Shown here piece by piece: positions 1-8,452 of a DNA stretch of 64,000 nt. The number at the start of each line of letters is the position of its first letter. The first letter of the stretch is position 1. The position numbers and the translations under genes are program-made. The notes beneath the pieces were generated by a model. The model had not been told where the DNA came from. It made no database searches and saw only the letters and a program-made list of their open reading frames with translations. This DNA comes from JAKPCT01 sp029553165 (GTDB taxonomy: Bacteria > Bacillota > UBA4882 > UBA8346). Location: the NCBI GenBank assembly GCA_035359995.1, contig DAORZT010000002.1:28352-92351 (forward strand), given 5' to 3'.

Positions 1-1238
1 AGCTCCGGCAGATCCTTAACTACCGTCTCCGCAGCAATCGCTCCCTCTGCCCAACAGCCACTGACAAATTTGTAGGGATAACCTCCGGCTACGTCTCCGG
101 CCGCATAAAGGCCTTTCAAAGTCGTCCGGCGTCCTTTGTCAATCCAGTATCCGGCCTGACAATGCCCGCCCATAATGTATGGTTCGGTCCCACAGATCTC
201 GACTGGTTCCTTGGCCGGATCAAATTCATTTGCCGCCCATTGGAGTACCACACCCGGATACATATCCAAATAAGCCTCTTTAAGCTTGTGGACTTGCTCG
301 GCACTCAAATGCTTGGTATCCAGATAACAGGGGCCTCGGCCTTCTTTAACTTCTTTGGTCGGGCCGTAAACCCGCATGCAGGTTGGCGCGCCTTCGCCAC
401 CTAGGTGAGCATACTTCTCTTTCATAAATTGCTCGCCTTCCGAATTTAACTGTCGGGCTCCAAAACCTAACGCCAGGGTTCCTGTCGGACAGATACTGTC
501 TTTAGTACGAAGCGCAATAAACCGCATCTCCAAGCTGGTAAACTCCGCTCCGGCGCGAATTCCCATCGCATAACCGGCACCGGTATTAAACGGCGGATAC
601 CACATTTTATGCGCCGCCAGCCCTGGATTGTTGGGACGATATACTCCTGATGCGCCTCCGGTACAGCAGATTACTGCCTTGGCACTGACAACATGACAAA
701 CTCCATCACGGACTCCGAAACCTACAACGCCACAAACTTGCTGATCTTTTACCAGGTAGTCAACGGCATTGACCCGGTTTAAGACTTTCACTCCTGCATC
801 AGCAACCGCCTGCGCCAGAATTGGTTTGAGCGATTCTCCATTTATTTTGATATTCCAACGTCCCCGGGGTTTATATTTGCCATTCTCATCTTTTAAGATC
901 GGCAATCCCCAGCTTTCAACTTTGGCAACTACTTCATTCAATCGTTCCCCACCCGACTGCACCAGGTCTTCTCTGATCAGCCCCATCGCGTCATACCGGA
1001 CATATCTGGTAAATGATTCCGGAGTCTCGCCAGGATTGATGTAGGCATTAATCGCATTCATTCCTGATGCTAAACAGCCACTCCGTCTAATATCCGCTTT
1101 TTCAAGTATTAATACCTTCAACTCCGGATTGGCTTCTTTGATGTAAACCGCCGCCATACAACCGGCTGTACCGCCTCCGACAATTACCACATCTACCTGC
1201 TGATAGTTGACTTTTGGTTCATCTTTTTTGGAATTCAA
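1..1238 (-). CDS. AprA/fumarate reductase-type flavoprotein, partial
   Basis: FAD-dependent oxidoreductase whose C-terminus runs off the left edge; 412 codons are visible and open throughout. An N-terminal Rossmann motif VIVGGGTAGC lies at residues 18-27, followed by RRSGCLASGMNAIN, the region after the FAD loop seen in adenylylsulfate reductase alpha subunits and fumarate reductase flavoproteins. Near the edge is GDVAGGYPYKFVSGCWAEG, which matches the AprA-type GxxGxxxHKFSSGSxAEG block with changes. The TTG start at 1238 has AGGAGG about 10 bases upstream. No AprB or sulfate-activation gene is visible, so a true APS reductase cannot be claimed; a fumarate reductase-like or other AprA-family role is equally possible. 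Confidence 0.85.
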   Translation of the reverse strand, partial: MNSKKDEPKVNYQQVDVVIVGGGTAGCMAAVYIKEANPELKVLILEKADIRRSGCLASGMNAINAYINPGETPESFTRYVRYDAMGLIREDLVQSGGERLNEVVAKVESWGLPILKDENGKYKPRGRWNIKINGESLKPILAQAVADAGVKVLNRVNAVDYLVKDQQVCGVVGFGVRDGVCHVVSAKAVICCTGGASGVYRPNNPGLAAHKMWYPPFNTGAGYAMGIRAGAEFTSLEMRFIALRTKDSICPTGTLALGFGARQLNSEGEQFMKEKYAHLGGEGAPTCMRVYGPTKEVKEGRGPCYLDTKHLSAEQVHKLKEAYLDMYPGVVLQWAANEFDPAKEPVEICGTEPYIMGGHCQAGYWIDKGRRTTLKGLYAAGDVAGGYPYKFVSGCWAEGAIAAETVVKDLPE

Positions 1239-1331
1239 AAAAATACACCCTCCTTCATAATCCCCATCTACTTTATGCCGTCAGCCTAAGGAGAGTGCTT
1301 TTTTGATTCAGATTTTTAGAATAATGAAATA

Positions 1332-2717
1332 CTATTCCTGTTGTTCTTCCTGCTTTTCAGGCTCGAGCTCCCGTTTCTCAACCCAAGTATTTTCGGAGAT
1401 TGGCTTAATCTCCGCAATCCTCCAGATCCCACGGAATGGCTTAAGGACCAACTCTTCACGTTTGGCAGTGTACTCGATCTTCTCTGTAAAAATAATCTTT
1501 AAACGGTAATCAACCTGATACCGCACGAGTTGTGGACTCTCTTCCAATGGTTTAATCACCAAATCTTCGACATCAATTAATGTAAGGGCTGCTTTATCAA
1601 AATCGACCGAGCGTCTCACCGTATTGTTTACATGGATATTACTCACCAAAACCTCATAACTGTTCTTAACGTTTGGGGCAGCTTCGGCCAGCAGCGGGGC
1701 ATCGATCGCTTTAACTCCGTCAAAATAAATCCGGACCACTTCGAGTGGTTTGGTCTGTTTCGTAATTATTGGCTTGCCCTTGGCACCAAACGCCAGAAAA
1801 TAACCGGTAATAAGCACCGCTAAGACAATCAGCACGATAATTCCATACTTTTTAAACCACCACCAAAGGTTCTCCTGGAATTTTTGCTTTTTGAGATTTG
1901 AGACTGCAGTCTTCTGATAGACTTCTGCTTCGGCATCGGAAACCTCGTAACAATTATTCTCGATGAGCGTGGTTAATTCAGCAATTAAACGTTCGCTATT
2001 CGGTCTGTTACTCGGATCTTTACTCAAAGCATTGAGAATTAGGCGGTTCAACTCATTACTGATTTTCGGGCAAACATCTTTCGGTTCCGCGATGTTCATC
2101 CGGACAATTCTGGTGATCCGTTCTTCTTTAGTTTCAGCTTGAAATGGATCGGTATTCGTCAACAGACGGTAAGCCAAAACCCCCCATGAAAAAATATCCG
2201 ATTTCTGGTCCCACTTTGAACCGGCGATCACTTCAGGAACATTCTCAATCAGATAACGGGCATCACTCAATGATCTGCTTAGATAATTCAGCACCAGCGG
2301 ATCTTGGACCAGTACGGTCCCACCGTTATTTCTGACTAAAAGGCCCTCGCTGACACCACCTAATACAATCCGATGCCGGTGATAATTCTCCATTATTTTT
2401 AATAGTTTTAATAAAATGTGACAACTCTCGCTGATACTTCCGCTTTTAAAAGGCTCGATCCCAAAAACCGTCTTTTCGGCACGGACCAAATAAAGTTTAT
2501 CGCCCAACTTTTCAAAGTTTTGATATTTGATCAAAACAGCATCAGTAACATCTGTTTCAGCAGCAACCAATTGACGGATCTCCCGTTGCATATCCAACCG
2601 CAATTTTTCTTTGGGTTGCAGGACAAACTCAACTTTATCCAAGACCACCAGTTCTTCAGACTCCAATTCAATCAATGAAGATATGGCGCTTAATTCCTCT
2701 TTTATTTGATACTTCAT
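1332..2717 (-). CDS. membrane-anchored protein kinase-like protein (probable pseudokinase)
   Basis: 461 aa. Residues about 60-255 follow the C-terminal lobe of a Ser/Thr protein kinase: VPEVIAG (160-166) stands for the APE motif, SDIFSWG (173-179) for the DxWxxG motif, and SNRP (236-239) holds the invariant subdomain XI Arg. The catalytic HRD is not present (HRIVLGGVSEGLLV sits there), DFG is replaced by VQDP (137-140), and no Gly-rich loop or clear beta-3 Lys is seen. One transmembrane segment at about 291-310 precedes a roughly 150-residue outside domain. The ATG has GGGAGG 5 bases upstream. It is followed by the flavoprotein in the same direction. Probably a non-catalytic binding or scaffold protein in the PknB/YrzF-like style; this is inference. 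Confidence 0.75.
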   Translation of the reverse strand: MKYQIKEELSAISSLIELESEELVVLDKVEFVLQPKEKLRLDMQREIRQLVAAETDVTDAVLIKYQNFEKLGDKLYLVRAEKTVFGIEPFKSGSISESCHILLKLLKIMENYHRHRIVLGGVSEGLLVRNNGGTVLVQDPLVLNYLSRSLSDARYLIENVPEVIAGSKWDQKSDIFSWGVLAYRLLTNTDPFQAETKEERITRIVRMNIAEPKDVCPKISNELNRLILNALSKDPSNRPNSERLIAELTTLIENNCYEVSDAEAEVYQKTAVSNLKKQKFQENLWWWFKKYGIIVLIVLAVLITGYFLAFGAKGKPIITKQTKPLEVVRIYFDGVKAIDAPLLAEAAPNVKNSYEVLVSNIHVNNTVRRSVDFDKAALTLIDVEDLVIKPLEESPQLVRYQVDYRLKIIFTEKIEYTAKREELVLKPFRGIWRIAEIKPISENTWVEKRELEPEKQEEQQE

Positions 2718-2951
2718 GGCTACCTCCCAGCTTCTTTCCTGCAGTCGGTGATCGAGCAGATTATCAAACCTGGCCGATTAAAGGTTTAGTTTCTATTATT
2801 ACACTAGTTTATCCTTTCTAACGTCTAAAAATAAAAAATATTACTAAAAGAGCGACATTTTTAAGGGATTTTTTACTTACATTTAAAAGGAGTAAAAATA
2901 TTGATCACGAATTGATAATTTACGCAATTAACAGACAAATGAGGTGTAAAG

Positions 2952-3233
2952 ATGAAGACGAAAGAACATGTTGTGATCACCGTTATGGGACAAGACCGGG
3001 TCGGAATTGTGGCTAATGTCTCTAAGGTACTGGCAGATTGTCAAGCCAATATTATAGATATCAGTCAAACAATCTTACAGGACATTTTTGCAATGATTTT
3101 AATGGTCGATATCAGCGAAGCTAATAAAGACCTAATCGAACTCCAAGAACTGCTGGCCCAGACAGGTAAAGATCTGGGTGTGAATATCGTTGTCCAGCAT
3201 GAGGATATTTTCCGTTACATGCATCGTATTTAA
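2952..3233 (+). CDS. ACT domain protein (UPF0237)
   Basis: 93 aa, a single ACT domain. The start VVITVMGQDRVGIVANVSKVL is the typical UPF0237/GcvR-like beginning in which the DRxGIV loop binds a small ligand such as an amino acid. Ends with the family-like tail EDIFRYMHRI. GAGGTG lies 6 bases before the ATG. The UPF0210 gene starts 27 bases downstream, and this pair is conserved together in many Firmicutes, so the ACT protein probably senses a ligand for its partner. The ligand is unknown. Confidence 0.9.
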   Translation: MKTKEHVVITVMGQDRVGIVANVSKVLADCQANIIDISQTILQDIFAMILMVDISEANKDLIELQELLAQTGKDLGVNIVVQHEDIFRYMHRI

Positions 3234-3260
3234 ACTTTAAGACGAAACGGAGTTGTTACT

Positions 3261-4625
3261 ATGCCTTATACCCCGCAGGAAATTTTAGAAACGATTCAGA
3301 TGGTTGAGAATTATCACTTTGATATCCGGACGGTAACAATGGGTATCAATATCCTGGATTGCGCCGCTGCGGATATCAAGTCGGTTGCTAATAAAGCTTC
3401 AGCAAAGATCCTGCGTTTAGCAGAAAACTTAATGAATACGGTTTATCTGATGGAGAAGACTTTCGGGATTCCCATCATCAATAAACGGATCGCGGTCACT
3501 CCAATCTCCTTGTTAGCACAGGCTACCGATGCGGACAGTTATCTGGAACTTGCTTTTATGCTTGATCAAGTCGCTGCCAAGTTAGGGATCGACTTTATCG
3601 GCGGTTATTCAGCCTTAGTCCACAAAGGCGCCACTGTTGGCGAGACCAAATTAATCGAGTCGTTACCGCAAGCACTCGCGCAGACGAAGAAGGTTTGTGC
3701 TTCGGTTAATCTGGCTACTACCAAGTCAGGGATCAATATGGATGCGGTAATGAAGATGGCCGAAATCATCAAAGCCGCTGCCGAATTAAGTAAAGAACAG
3801 GACGGCCTTGCCTGCGCTAAGTTAGTAGTGTTTGCCAACGCTCCTGAAGACAATCCCTTTATGGCCGGTGCGTTTCATGGTGTAGGCGAACCTGAAGCCA
3901 CCATCAATATCGGAATCAGCGGACCCGGAGTTGTCAAAGCCGCAGTTGAGCGGTTACCTGACGATTGCGATTTCCGCAATTTAACCGAGGAGATTAAGAG
4001 GGTCGCTTTCAAAATAACCCGCGTCGGTGAATTGATCGGTCGCAAAGTATCGCAACAATTAGGAATTCCGTTTGGGATCGTCGACCTGTCATTAGCCCCG
4101 ACTCCGGCAGTCGGTGACAGTGTTGCCAATATCTTAGAAGCAATGGGGTTGGAACGTTGTGGTTGCCCCGGAACTACAGCAGCATTAGCTATTTTAAACG
4201 ATGCAGTTAAAAAAGGTGGCGCGATGGCTTCATCGGCGATCGGCGGTCTTAGTGGCGCTTTCATCCCCGTAAGTGAGGACGCCGGAATGATCGAAGCAGT
4301 TCAGGCCGGTGCGTTATCGATTGAAAAACTCGAAGCAATGACCTGTGTCTGCTCGGTCGGATTAGATATGATTGCCGTTCCCGGCAGTACTTCTGCCGAA
4401 ACCATTGCCGGAATCATTGCTGATGAGATGGCCATCGGGATGATTAACAATAAGACTACTGCCGTCAGAATTATTCCGGTTCCCGGTAAAAAAGTCGGCG
4501 ATTTGGTTGAGTTCGGCGGATTGTTAGGCAGTGCTCCGATTATGGCCGTTAAAGAATTTAGCCCTGCTAAGTTTGTCCGGCGTGGCGGACATATACCGGC
4601 CCCGCTCCAAGCGCTTACTAACTGA
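3261..4625 (+). CDS. UPF0210 (PFL family, DUF711) protein
   Basis: 454 aa, the normal full length of the family. Recognised by the start MPYTPQEILETIQM and by the Gly/Ala-rich body with GISGPGVVKAA, GIVDLSLAPTPAVGDSVA and MTCVCSVGLDMIAVPG, a fold related to pyruvate-formate-lyase-like proteins. It has no signal peptide or membrane segment. The function is not established for the family. It follows the ACT gene by 27 bases with its own ribosome binding site (CGGAG) and is almost certainly co-transcribed with it. The stop is followed by about 110 bases before the next small gene. Confidence 0.92.
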   Translation: MPYTPQEILETIQMVENYHFDIRTVTMGINILDCAAADIKSVANKASAKILRLAENLMNTVYLMEKTFGIPIINKRIAVTPISLLAQATDADSYLELAFMLDQVAAKLGIDFIGGYSALVHKGATVGETKLIESLPQALAQTKKVCASVNLATTKSGINMDAVMKMAEIIKAAAELSKEQDGLACAKLVVFANAPEDNPFMAGAFHGVGEPEATINIGISGPGVVKAAVERLPDDCDFRNLTEEIKRVAFKITRVGELIGRKVSQQLGIPFGIVDLSLAPTPAVGDSVANILEAMGLERCGCPGTTAALAILNDAVKKGGAMASSAIGGLSGAFIPVSEDAGMIEAVQAGALSIEKLEAMTCVCSVGLDMIAVPGSTSAETIAGIIADEMAIGMINNKTTAVRIIPVPGKKVGDLVEFGGLLGSAPIMAVKEFSPAKFVRRGGHIPAPLQALTN

Positions 4626-4737
4626 AACCAGACAGGGTATTATTTTGGCTTAGTCCAGTCCTGATCCTTCCTGAATAGTATAATAGTAAAATTTAAATAC
4701 CTTGAATCGGACTCCAACTTAAGGAGGGATAGCGCAC

Positions 4738-4902
4738 TTGACTCCAGATGAAATCAATCAGTTAACCGATCGGTTCTATGCTAAAGTAAGAAGAATTCCC
4801 GGAATTGATCGAACCTTTATTTATAAATGTTTACTAGGTATTGCAAGCCTTAATGATCCTGACGTTGAAGCAAAGTTACGCTTGCTTATTAATCTGCTAT
4901 AA
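4738..4902 (+). CDS. 54-aa hypothetical protein
   Basis: Short open frame starting with TTG after a very strong AAGGAGGG site 9 bases upstream. The product is 54 aa, soluble and mostly helical by eye (LTPDEINQLTDRFY near the start, KLRLLINLL at the end), with one Cys. An intrinsic terminator follows the stop by about 50 bases, which supports a separate short transcript or the end of the ACT-UPF0210 operon. I do not recognise a family. Confidence 0.6.
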   Translation: MTPDEINQLTDRFYAKVRRIPGIDRTFIYKCLLGIASLNDPDVEAKLRLLINLL

Positions 4903-4950
4903 CAATCAAAACCATCAATAAATTTGATACAATCTGATTCAGATAAAAAT

Positions 4951-4972
4951 CCAGCTTTTGCTGGGTTTTTTC
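4951..4972 (+). terminator. intrinsic terminator
   Basis: Stem CCAGC / GCTGG with a TTTT loop followed directly by a run of T. It closes the unit made of the ACT gene, UPF0210 and the 54-aa gene. Confidence 0.8.
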
Positions 4973-5052
4973 ATTTCTTTCTCAACTCAAATGCTACTAA
5001 GCCTCAATTATAAAGTATCAATTTTGCTCAATAAATAATTTCATCCACTACC

Positions 5053-5081
5053 TTGCAATATACAGTAGTGTATGTTACTAT
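5053..5081 (+). promoter_or_regulatory. promoter with PadR-type dyad
   Basis: -35 TTGCAA at 5053-5058, a 17-base spacer and -10 TACTAT at 5076-5081. The spacer holds a dyad ATACA-N4-TGTAT (5060-5073), the sort of site PadR proteins bind. Because the first gene downstream encodes a PadR regulator, autorepression by occlusion of the promoter is likely (inference). Confidence 0.7.
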
Positions 5082-5123
5082 TTAAATAGCCACAAAACAA
5101 CTATGACCCAAAGGAGGGATCCA

Positions 5124-5450
5124 ATGAATATTCAGTTTAAAAAAGGGGTCTTGGAACTATGCGTCCTCGCTATGCTGTCTAATAAAGACCGTTATGGATA
5201 TGAACTTGTTAATGAAATATCAAGAAATATTGCGATAGCAGAAGGTACAATCTATCCGCTTTTAAGACGTTTAAAAGATGAAGGCTATTTGACAACTTAT
5301 ATCGAGGAATCATCTGAAGGACCCGCTCGTAAATATTATCAGTTAACTGATTTGGGTCGGACCACTAAAGATGATCTGATCAAGGAGTGGCAACAGTTTG
5401 TGAAAGGGGTCACCAAAATTATTGAGGAGAGTGAAGACAGCAATGAATAA
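5124..5450 (+). CDS. PadR-family transcriptional regulator
   Basis: 108 aa winged-helix repressor of the short PadR class. Visible motifs: FKKGVLELCVLAMLS at the start, DRYGYELVNEI, the recognition helix region AEGTIYPLLRRLKDEGYL and the wing GPARKYYQLTDLG. The ATG at 5124 is chosen rather than the in-frame one 21 bases earlier, because AAGGAGGG lies 5 bases before it and overlaps the earlier start. The gene ends overlapping the HAAS gene by 8 bases. PadR genes next to HAAS/DUF1700 and DUF4097 proteins form a common Firmicute operon that responds to envelope stress; the signal here is unknown. Confidence 0.93.
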   Translation: MNIQFKKGVLELCVLAMLSNKDRYGYELVNEISRNIAIAEGTIYPLLRRLKDEGYLTTYIEESSEGPARKYYQLTDLGRTTKDDLIKEWQQFVKGVTKIIEESEDSNE

Positions 5451-6009
5451 AGATGAATTTTTAAATAGATTAAAGAATTCACTGACTGGACTTACCGAAG
5501 CTGAAAAAAAAGATATTCTTTATGATTACGAAGAACACTTTAGCATCGGATTGGAAAAAGGGAAAACCGAAAGCGAAATCTGCGAATCACTTGGTGATCC
5601 CAAAACAATCGCTAAACAGTTTCGCGCAGAATATGCCGTAAAACGCGCCGAAGAAAACAAATCGACTGTTAATATTATTCGGGCGATAATCGCTGCCCTT
5701 AGTCTAGGCTTTTTCAATCTGGTCTTTATGCTTGGACCTTTTATTGCGCTGGTTGTCATAATCATTACATTCTTCATTGTTTCCGGAGTCATTGCAGTTA
5801 CCGGTCTGGCGATCATTCCTCTGTCTTTTCTTTCAAACTCCTTTGTCAATCCGGCTGCCGGTTTTTTCATTGCAATCGGAACAACCGCGCTGGGTTTGTT
5901 GATGTTTCTGGGGTCATTTTGTTTGGCAAAGCTCTTTTATAACTTAACAATTGCCTACTTAAAGCTAAATCTTAAAATTATTATCAAACAGGAGGCCAAC
6001 AATGCTTAA
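5443..6009 (+). CDS. HAAS (DUF1700) membrane protein
   Basis: 188 aa from the ATG at 5443, which overlaps the padR stop by 8 bases. The N-terminal 70 residues carry the HAAS signature (MNKDEFLNRLKNSLTGL, then YDYEEHF and SLGDPKTIAKQF). Three to four hydrophobic segments follow between about 85 and 180. HAAS domains are thought to pair with PadR or sigma-type regulators and with DUF4097 proteins, so this is likely the membrane part of a sensing unit. An in-frame TTG at 5422 is possible but would begin inside padR with no better binding site. Confidence 0.9.
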   Translation: MNKDEFLNRLKNSLTGLTEAEKKDILYDYEEHFSIGLEKGKTESEICESLGDPKTIAKQFRAEYAVKRAEENKSTVNIIRAIIAALSLGFFNLVFMLGPFIALVVIIITFFIVSGVIAVTGLAIIPLSFLSNSFVNPAAGFFIAIGTTALGLLMFLGSFCLAKLFYNLTIAYLKLNLKIIIKQEANNA

Positions 6010-7105
6010 GTGGAATCTTAAAAAAGCCTTTTTATACTTGTTTTTAATCATGATTGTTTCATACACAATCGGATTTTTCTTACTTCCCAAAAATCATTTT
6101 TTGCGCCAATTCAACCCAATTACAGGAAAGAAAAATTTCCAACCGCTTGATCAAAAGAAAGAACTGCTGCTTGAAGGCGTTGACACGATAACCATCAGTA
6201 CTGACAGCCCTGATCTGCAGCTTTTTGTGACCGACGGGCCCCAGATTAACGCTCATCTGTATCATAACTATATATTAAAAGATGGTACCTTAGTCTACGA
6301 TTTTATTCTGGAGCAAACCGGAAGCAGTGTGAAGCTTGAGGTTAAAAAGAATACAAACTTCGTCTTCTTCCAAAGTGATACCAAGCTTACAGTCTTTCTG
6401 CCCAGCAGTTTTAAGGGTAAATTAAATGTCGCTACCGGATCGGCCGACTGTGAACTTCCTCAAATAACTGAACTGGAAGAATTCACATTTCAAACCGGTT
6501 CCGGAGATTTAATCGCCAACTCAGTCTCTGCCAAACAGATCAAACTGACTTCCGGTTCCGGCGAATTGGAACTTCTTAATGGCGCTTGTGAGCAGTTTTT
6601 AGTAACTACAGCCTCCGGAGAGTTTACAACCCGGTCTTTAACAGCGACCTCCGCCTTGATGAATACCGCTTCCGGAACTTTTAAAGTTATTGGTAAGTTT
6701 CAAGAGTTTCAATTTAAATCCGCATCAGGTGATTTAAAGTCAGATGCTTTCGAATCCCAAACAACCAGGATCAATACCGCTTCAGGCGAATTATTGCTCC
6801 ATGGAGCGCCTGGCAATGTCGAAGCTGAAACCATGTCCGGCAATATCACGCTTAACTATTTTAAATTTGGAGATAACATTACTGCTAATACGCTATCCGG
6901 CGATGTTAAGATTGTGATTCCAACTAATTCCGGTTTTTCAGTATCCTTTAATTCGGGATCGGGTGAACTGAACCTGGCAAAAGAGATCACTAACGCTCCT
7001 AAGAACACCGTTGTAAAGAGGACTTTTCAAGGCAGCTTTGGCAGCGGCATCAATCAAATCACCATCAATACCACTTCCGGAAATGCCAAAATACTAAACC
7101 GATAG
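6002..7105 (+). CDS. DUF4097 beta-strand repeat protein, membrane anchored
   Basis: 367 aa. One N-terminal membrane segment (about residues 9-27) anchors a long outside domain made of repeated short beta units with the pattern TGSGDL, TSGSGEL, TASGEF, NTASGTF, KSASGDL, NTASGEL, as in DUF4097 right-handed beta structures. Translationally coupled to the HAAS gene by an 8-base overlap. In this operon type the DUF4097 protein is the outward-facing partner; it may bind an envelope component. Not an enzyme by sequence. Confidence 0.9.
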   Translation: MLKWNLKKAFLYLFLIMIVSYTIGFFLLPKNHFLRQFNPITGKKNFQPLDQKKELLLEGVDTITISTDSPDLQLFVTDGPQINAHLYHNYILKDGTLVYDFILEQTGSSVKLEVKKNTNFVFFQSDTKLTVFLPSSFKGKLNVATGSADCELPQITELEEFTFQTGSGDLIANSVSAKQIKLTSGSGELELLNGACEQFLVTTASGEFTTRSLTATSALMNTASGTFKVIGKFQEFQFKSASGDLKSDAFESQTTRINTASGELLLHGAPGNVEAETMSGNITLNYFKFGDNITANTLSGDVKIVIPTNSGFSVSFNSGSGELNLAKEITNAPKNTVVKRTFQGSFGSGINQITINTTSGNAKILNR

Positions 7106-7226
7106 TGCCAATCTAACCGCCATCGATTAACTTAGCTGCCCCGGAGATTTTTAGCTTAATAAAACACCAAAAACTGCCGAAGTATTATTGGAGGAATTAC
7201 CAATTCTCAGTACGGAGGCAGTTTTA

Positions 7227-8258
7227 ATGAAACAATTAGTTGGATTAATATTATTCTTCTGTTTACTGGGCGCTTATCCCCAGTGCGCGTTAGGCAATAA
7301 TGCCGGATATGGAGCCCGTGCCGTTGCGATGGGCGGAGCTTATACCGCAATTGCCGATGATACATCGGCGCCATACTGGAACCCTGCCGGAATCACTGAA
7401 ATCCGGTTCATTTTTGCTCCGACTCTGGGCTATAATGGTACTGACTGGAAAGAAGCCCGGGATTTACTGGACATCGAGACCTATCCTCCAAAATTACCGG
7501 AATTTGAACTTAGTTCCCAAGGGATGCTTGGTTTGACTGCCAAACATTTTGCACTCAATGTGCTGGCTGATCTCAATGCAGACTCGAAAGTGATTGCCGA
7601 TGGTATCTCAAGCAATGGACAAGCGCGGTTGGACCTTTACGGCGTACTCACTGCTGCTTGGAAAGTAGGAGAGAAATGGTCCGTTGGCGTTAACTTGAAA
7701 ACAGTCCGGAGTGAATTATCCGAATACCGGCTTGAGCTCAATTTACCCTACAATCCGGACCATAATTATTTAGCTGATGCCAGTGCCAAAGGTTCTGCCT
7801 TCGATATTGGTTTGCAATACCGGCTGAACGACCGGATTAAATTTGGTTTTATCGCCCGTAACTGTTATTCCAATTTAGAATGGGAGGGCGAAAAACAACT
7901 CTATAATTTTGACGGCACCAAATTGGGTCCCAAAGAACCTTTTGAAGTCGATAAGAAACTGCCGCAAAATTATGTTTTAGGTGTAGTATACCAACCATTT
8001 GAATCGACATTATTGGCATTAGATATTGATCAGATCGAAACTGATTACAAAGACTTTGTCCGGATTCATTTCGGGTTGGAACAATCATTGCTCTCCAAAA
8101 CGGTAGCCATCCGTTTGGGAGCTTATACCAACAAAGACGATTCCCCCACTTTAACCGGCGGCCTCGGATTCAAACTTGGTCCGGTTATAATCGATGCCGC
8201 AGTCGTTTTAGAAGAAGATAATGAAGGATATTATTTGACCACCGGATTTAGTTTCTAA
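7227..8258 (+). CDS. outer membrane PorV/UPF0164-like beta-barrel protein
   Basis: 343 aa from the ATG at 7227 (GGAGG 8 bases upstream); an earlier in-frame start would put 13 extra polar residues before the signal peptide. The signal peptide MKQLVGLILFFCLLGAYPQCALG is followed by GARAVAMGGAYTAIADDTSAPYWNPAG, the hallmark of the PorV/UPF0164/TodX-like group. Alternating amphipathic strands run to the end and the last residue is Phe (TTGFSF), as expected for barrels inserted by BamA. A second copy of this family lies at 54487. Function may be transport of a hydrophobic substrate or a surface-secretion role; unknown. Confidence 0.85.
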   Translation: MKQLVGLILFFCLLGAYPQCALGNNAGYGARAVAMGGAYTAIADDTSAPYWNPAGITEIRFIFAPTLGYNGTDWKEARDLLDIETYPPKLPEFELSSQGMLGLTAKHFALNVLADLNADSKVIADGISSNGQARLDLYGVLTAAWKVGEKWSVGVNLKTVRSELSEYRLELNLPYNPDHNYLADASAKGSAFDIGLQYRLNDRIKFGFIARNCYSNLEWEGEKQLYNFDGTKLGPKEPFEVDKKLPQNYVLGVVYQPFESTLLALDIDQIETDYKDFVRIHFGLEQSLLSKTVAIRLGAYTNKDDSPTLTGGLGFKLGPVIIDAAVVLEEDNEGYYLTTGFSF

Positions 8259-8370
8259 TTAATTTAATTGTCAGCAAACCCTATTTTGCCCTTTCGAAAC
8301 CATCACCATTATCATGAATGATCGCCTCGTTAGGGCATTATTATTTTTTACAACTGTATTGAACTTCTTC

Positions 8371-8400
8371 TTGCAACTCTTCCTGTTTTGATATTATACT
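8371..8400 (+). promoter_or_regulatory. promoter of the GH3 gene
   Basis: -35 TTGCAA (8371-8376), 18-base spacer, -10 TATACT (8395-8400), 52 bases before the gene start. No clear operator dyad was recognised. Confidence 0.6.
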
Positions 8401-8452
8401 CATTATGAAAAGCTCTAACTTTTACTGTAATTACTGACAAGGAGTAATGAAG

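Noticed and set aside
1..1238. Calling the first gene adenylylsulfate reductase alpha (aprA)
   Set aside because: Motifs are of the AprA/fumarate-reductase superfamily with changes, the gene is cut by the window edge and no AprB is visible.
5103..5123. Earlier in-frame ATG for the PadR gene
   Set aside because: The AAGGAGGG site lies between it and the second ATG, so the second ATG is the start.
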